From the NCBI GenBank assembly GCA_003155465.1, contig PMCR01000138.1:4954-11145 (forward strand): DNA of 6,192 nucleotides, given 5' to 3'. Of the stretch, positions 5,456 through 6,192 are shown piece after piece. Below the pieces are notes generated by a model. That model had not been told where the DNA came from. It did not search any database and worked only from the letters and a program-made list of their open reading frames with translations. Source of the stretch: Myxococcales bacterium. GTDB taxonomy: Bacteria; Myxococcota; Polyangia; Fen-1088. Position numbers and translations under genes: made by a program. Each line of letters opens with the position of its first letter. The first letter of the stretch is position 1.

Positions 5456-5468
5456 TGCCGTAGCCAGA

Positions 5469-5494
5469 TTGAATGTTACCAAGTTTCCATTCAA
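5469..5494 (-). repeat. Inverted repeat at the end of the exopolyphosphatase gene
   Basis: TTGAATG (5469-5475) and CATTCAA (5488-5494) form a perfect 7-bp stem with a 12-base loop, and the stem includes the stop codon of the upstream gene. The stem is AT-rich with no T-run after it, so it is a poor terminator; it could be a processing or attenuation hairpin between the two genes. Confidence 0.3.
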
Positions 5495-6192
5495 GCCGCC
5501 TCGACCCGCAAACGGCGCCGGAAAACCTGGCGAAACAGCGACGCCTCGCGCGCCGCATCCCAAAGTTCCAGATCCACAGATCCCCGCGCGACCAGACTCA
5601 AGAGAATCTCGTTCGGCCGGACGCGCGCTGTCAGCCGCCGCACTGGCCGGGCATGACTGCGATCAAGCGAGTCTGCCACGCGCAGCAGGGTGGCCAGTTT
5701 TCGCACAGTCATTGCCTCGCTGCGTGACAGTCCCTCCATTCCGCTGTGGTGCAGGTCAGGGTGGCTTCTGCGGTGATAGCGTGCGATGCGCGCCACCAGA
5801 TCGCGCTCGCGATCCGCCAGACCAGGAATGTCCGTGTTGCGAACCAGGTATTCGGTGTGACGATGGTGTTTCTGGTAGTTCACCGAGTTGCCGATGTCGT
5901 GCAACCAGGCGGCGGCCTCCAGGTACGGGCGGACCGCGGCCGGCAGTCGGTGAATCTGGGGGATCTGGTCGAACAAAGCCAAAGCCAGCTTGGCCACCTG
6001 GCGCGCGTGCGCCTCGTCGAACTGAAACCGACGCCCGAGCGCGAGCGCCTGGTCGGCCAGAGAGCGATCGCGTTGACTGGAGCTGCGGCGATTGAGCAGG
6101 TCAACGAGTACGCCGTCGCGCAGGCCCCGATCCACCGCGGTCACCGCGTCCAGCGAAAGCCGGCGCGCCAGCGCCTCCAAGATCACCGCGCC
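5491..6192 (-). CDS. ppx: Exopolyphosphatase Ppx/GppA, C-terminal HD part (runs off the window)
   Basis: The frame is open to the right edge; 233 residues are visible and the actin-like catalytic N-terminal domains lie outside. The first residues, GAVILEALARRL and DRGLRDGVLVDLL, match the end of the Ppx/GppA catalytic domain. They are followed by the HD-like C-terminal domain typical of longer Ppx proteins: H62 in DEAHARQVAKLA, the pair H98/D99 in LHDIGNSVNYQKHH, and D174 in RVADSLDRSH (counted from the edge), so the H-HD-D metal set is complete. RNTDIPGLADRERDLVARIA and the ARYHRRSHP stretch are also typical. The enzyme removes terminal phosphate from polyphosphate, or hydrolyses pppGpp in GppA relatives; the two cannot be separated from this half. 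It lies directly upstream of ppk on the same strand, so synthesis and breakdown are linked. Confidence 0.9.
   Translation of the reverse strand, partial: GAVILEALARRLSLDAVTAVDRGLRDGVLVDLLNRRSSSQRDRSLADQALALGRRFQFDEAHARQVAKLALALFDQIPQIHRLPAAVRPYLEAAAWLHDIGNSVNYQKHHRHTEYLVRNTDIPGLADRERDLVARIARYHRRSHPDLHHSGMEGLSRSEAMTVRKLATLLRVADSLDRSHARPVRRLTARVRPNEILLSLVARGSVDLELWDAAREASLFRQVFRRRLRVEAA

Noticed and set aside
1..6192. CRISPR arrays, insertion-sequence ends, attachment sites, rRNA or tRNA genes
   Set aside because: No spaced long repeats, no transposase, no terminal inverted repeats and no RNA-gene signatures were seen on either strand.

Overview
The window is GC-rich DNA carrying a phosphate and polyphosphate locus. 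The protein types and base composition would fit a Myxococcota-like (deltaproteobacterial-type) genome. That placement is inference only, since no rRNA or marker gene is present.

Layout, left to right. (1) Positions 1-182, minus strand: the start of a secreted, PstS-like substrate-binding protein, cut by the window edge. (2) Positions 183-383: a control region with two sets of 11-bp-spaced direct repeats that resemble Pho boxes. One set points left toward the PstS-like gene and the other points right. (3) Positions 384-566: a short frame that reads like the last helix of PhoU, with the rest of PhoU missing. (4) Positions 538-1431: an OmpR/PhoB-family response regulator with a complete phosphorylation site and winged-helix domain, best started at a GTG behind AGGAGG. 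(5) Positions 1419-1700, minus strand: the N-terminal ~88 residues of an alkaline phosphatase (type I phosphodiesterase-like) that stops just after its presumed nucleophile. (6) Positions 1697-2212, minus strand: a 171-residue pseudo-receiver protein without a phosphoacceptor, joined to the phosphatase start by an ATGA overlap. (7) Positions 2213-2441: a divergent promoter region with two further Pho-box-like repeats. (8) Positions 2442-2720: a small, very acidic protein of unknown function. (9) Positions 2721-3156: about 436 bp with no convincing gene. (10) Positions 3157-5403, minus strand: full-length polyphosphate kinase PPK1. (11) Positions 5404-5490: a spacer with a striking TTCTGTGA tandem repeat. 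(12) Positions 5491-6192, minus strand: the C-terminal HD half of a Ppx/GppA exopolyphosphatase, cut by the window edge.

The genes make sense together. The PstS-like protein captures phosphate, the PhoB-like regulator would respond to phosphate starvation, the phosphatase family would release phosphate, and Ppk and Ppx make and degrade polyphosphate. Two points stand out. Pho-box-like 11-bp repeats lie upstream of five transcription units, in gene direction, including the unknown acidic protein and the pseudo-receiver operon. The regulator gene is also sandwiched between two gene remnants, phoU on its 5' side and a phosphatase on its 3' side, which suggests a rearranged or decaying Pho island, or less likely an assembly artefact.
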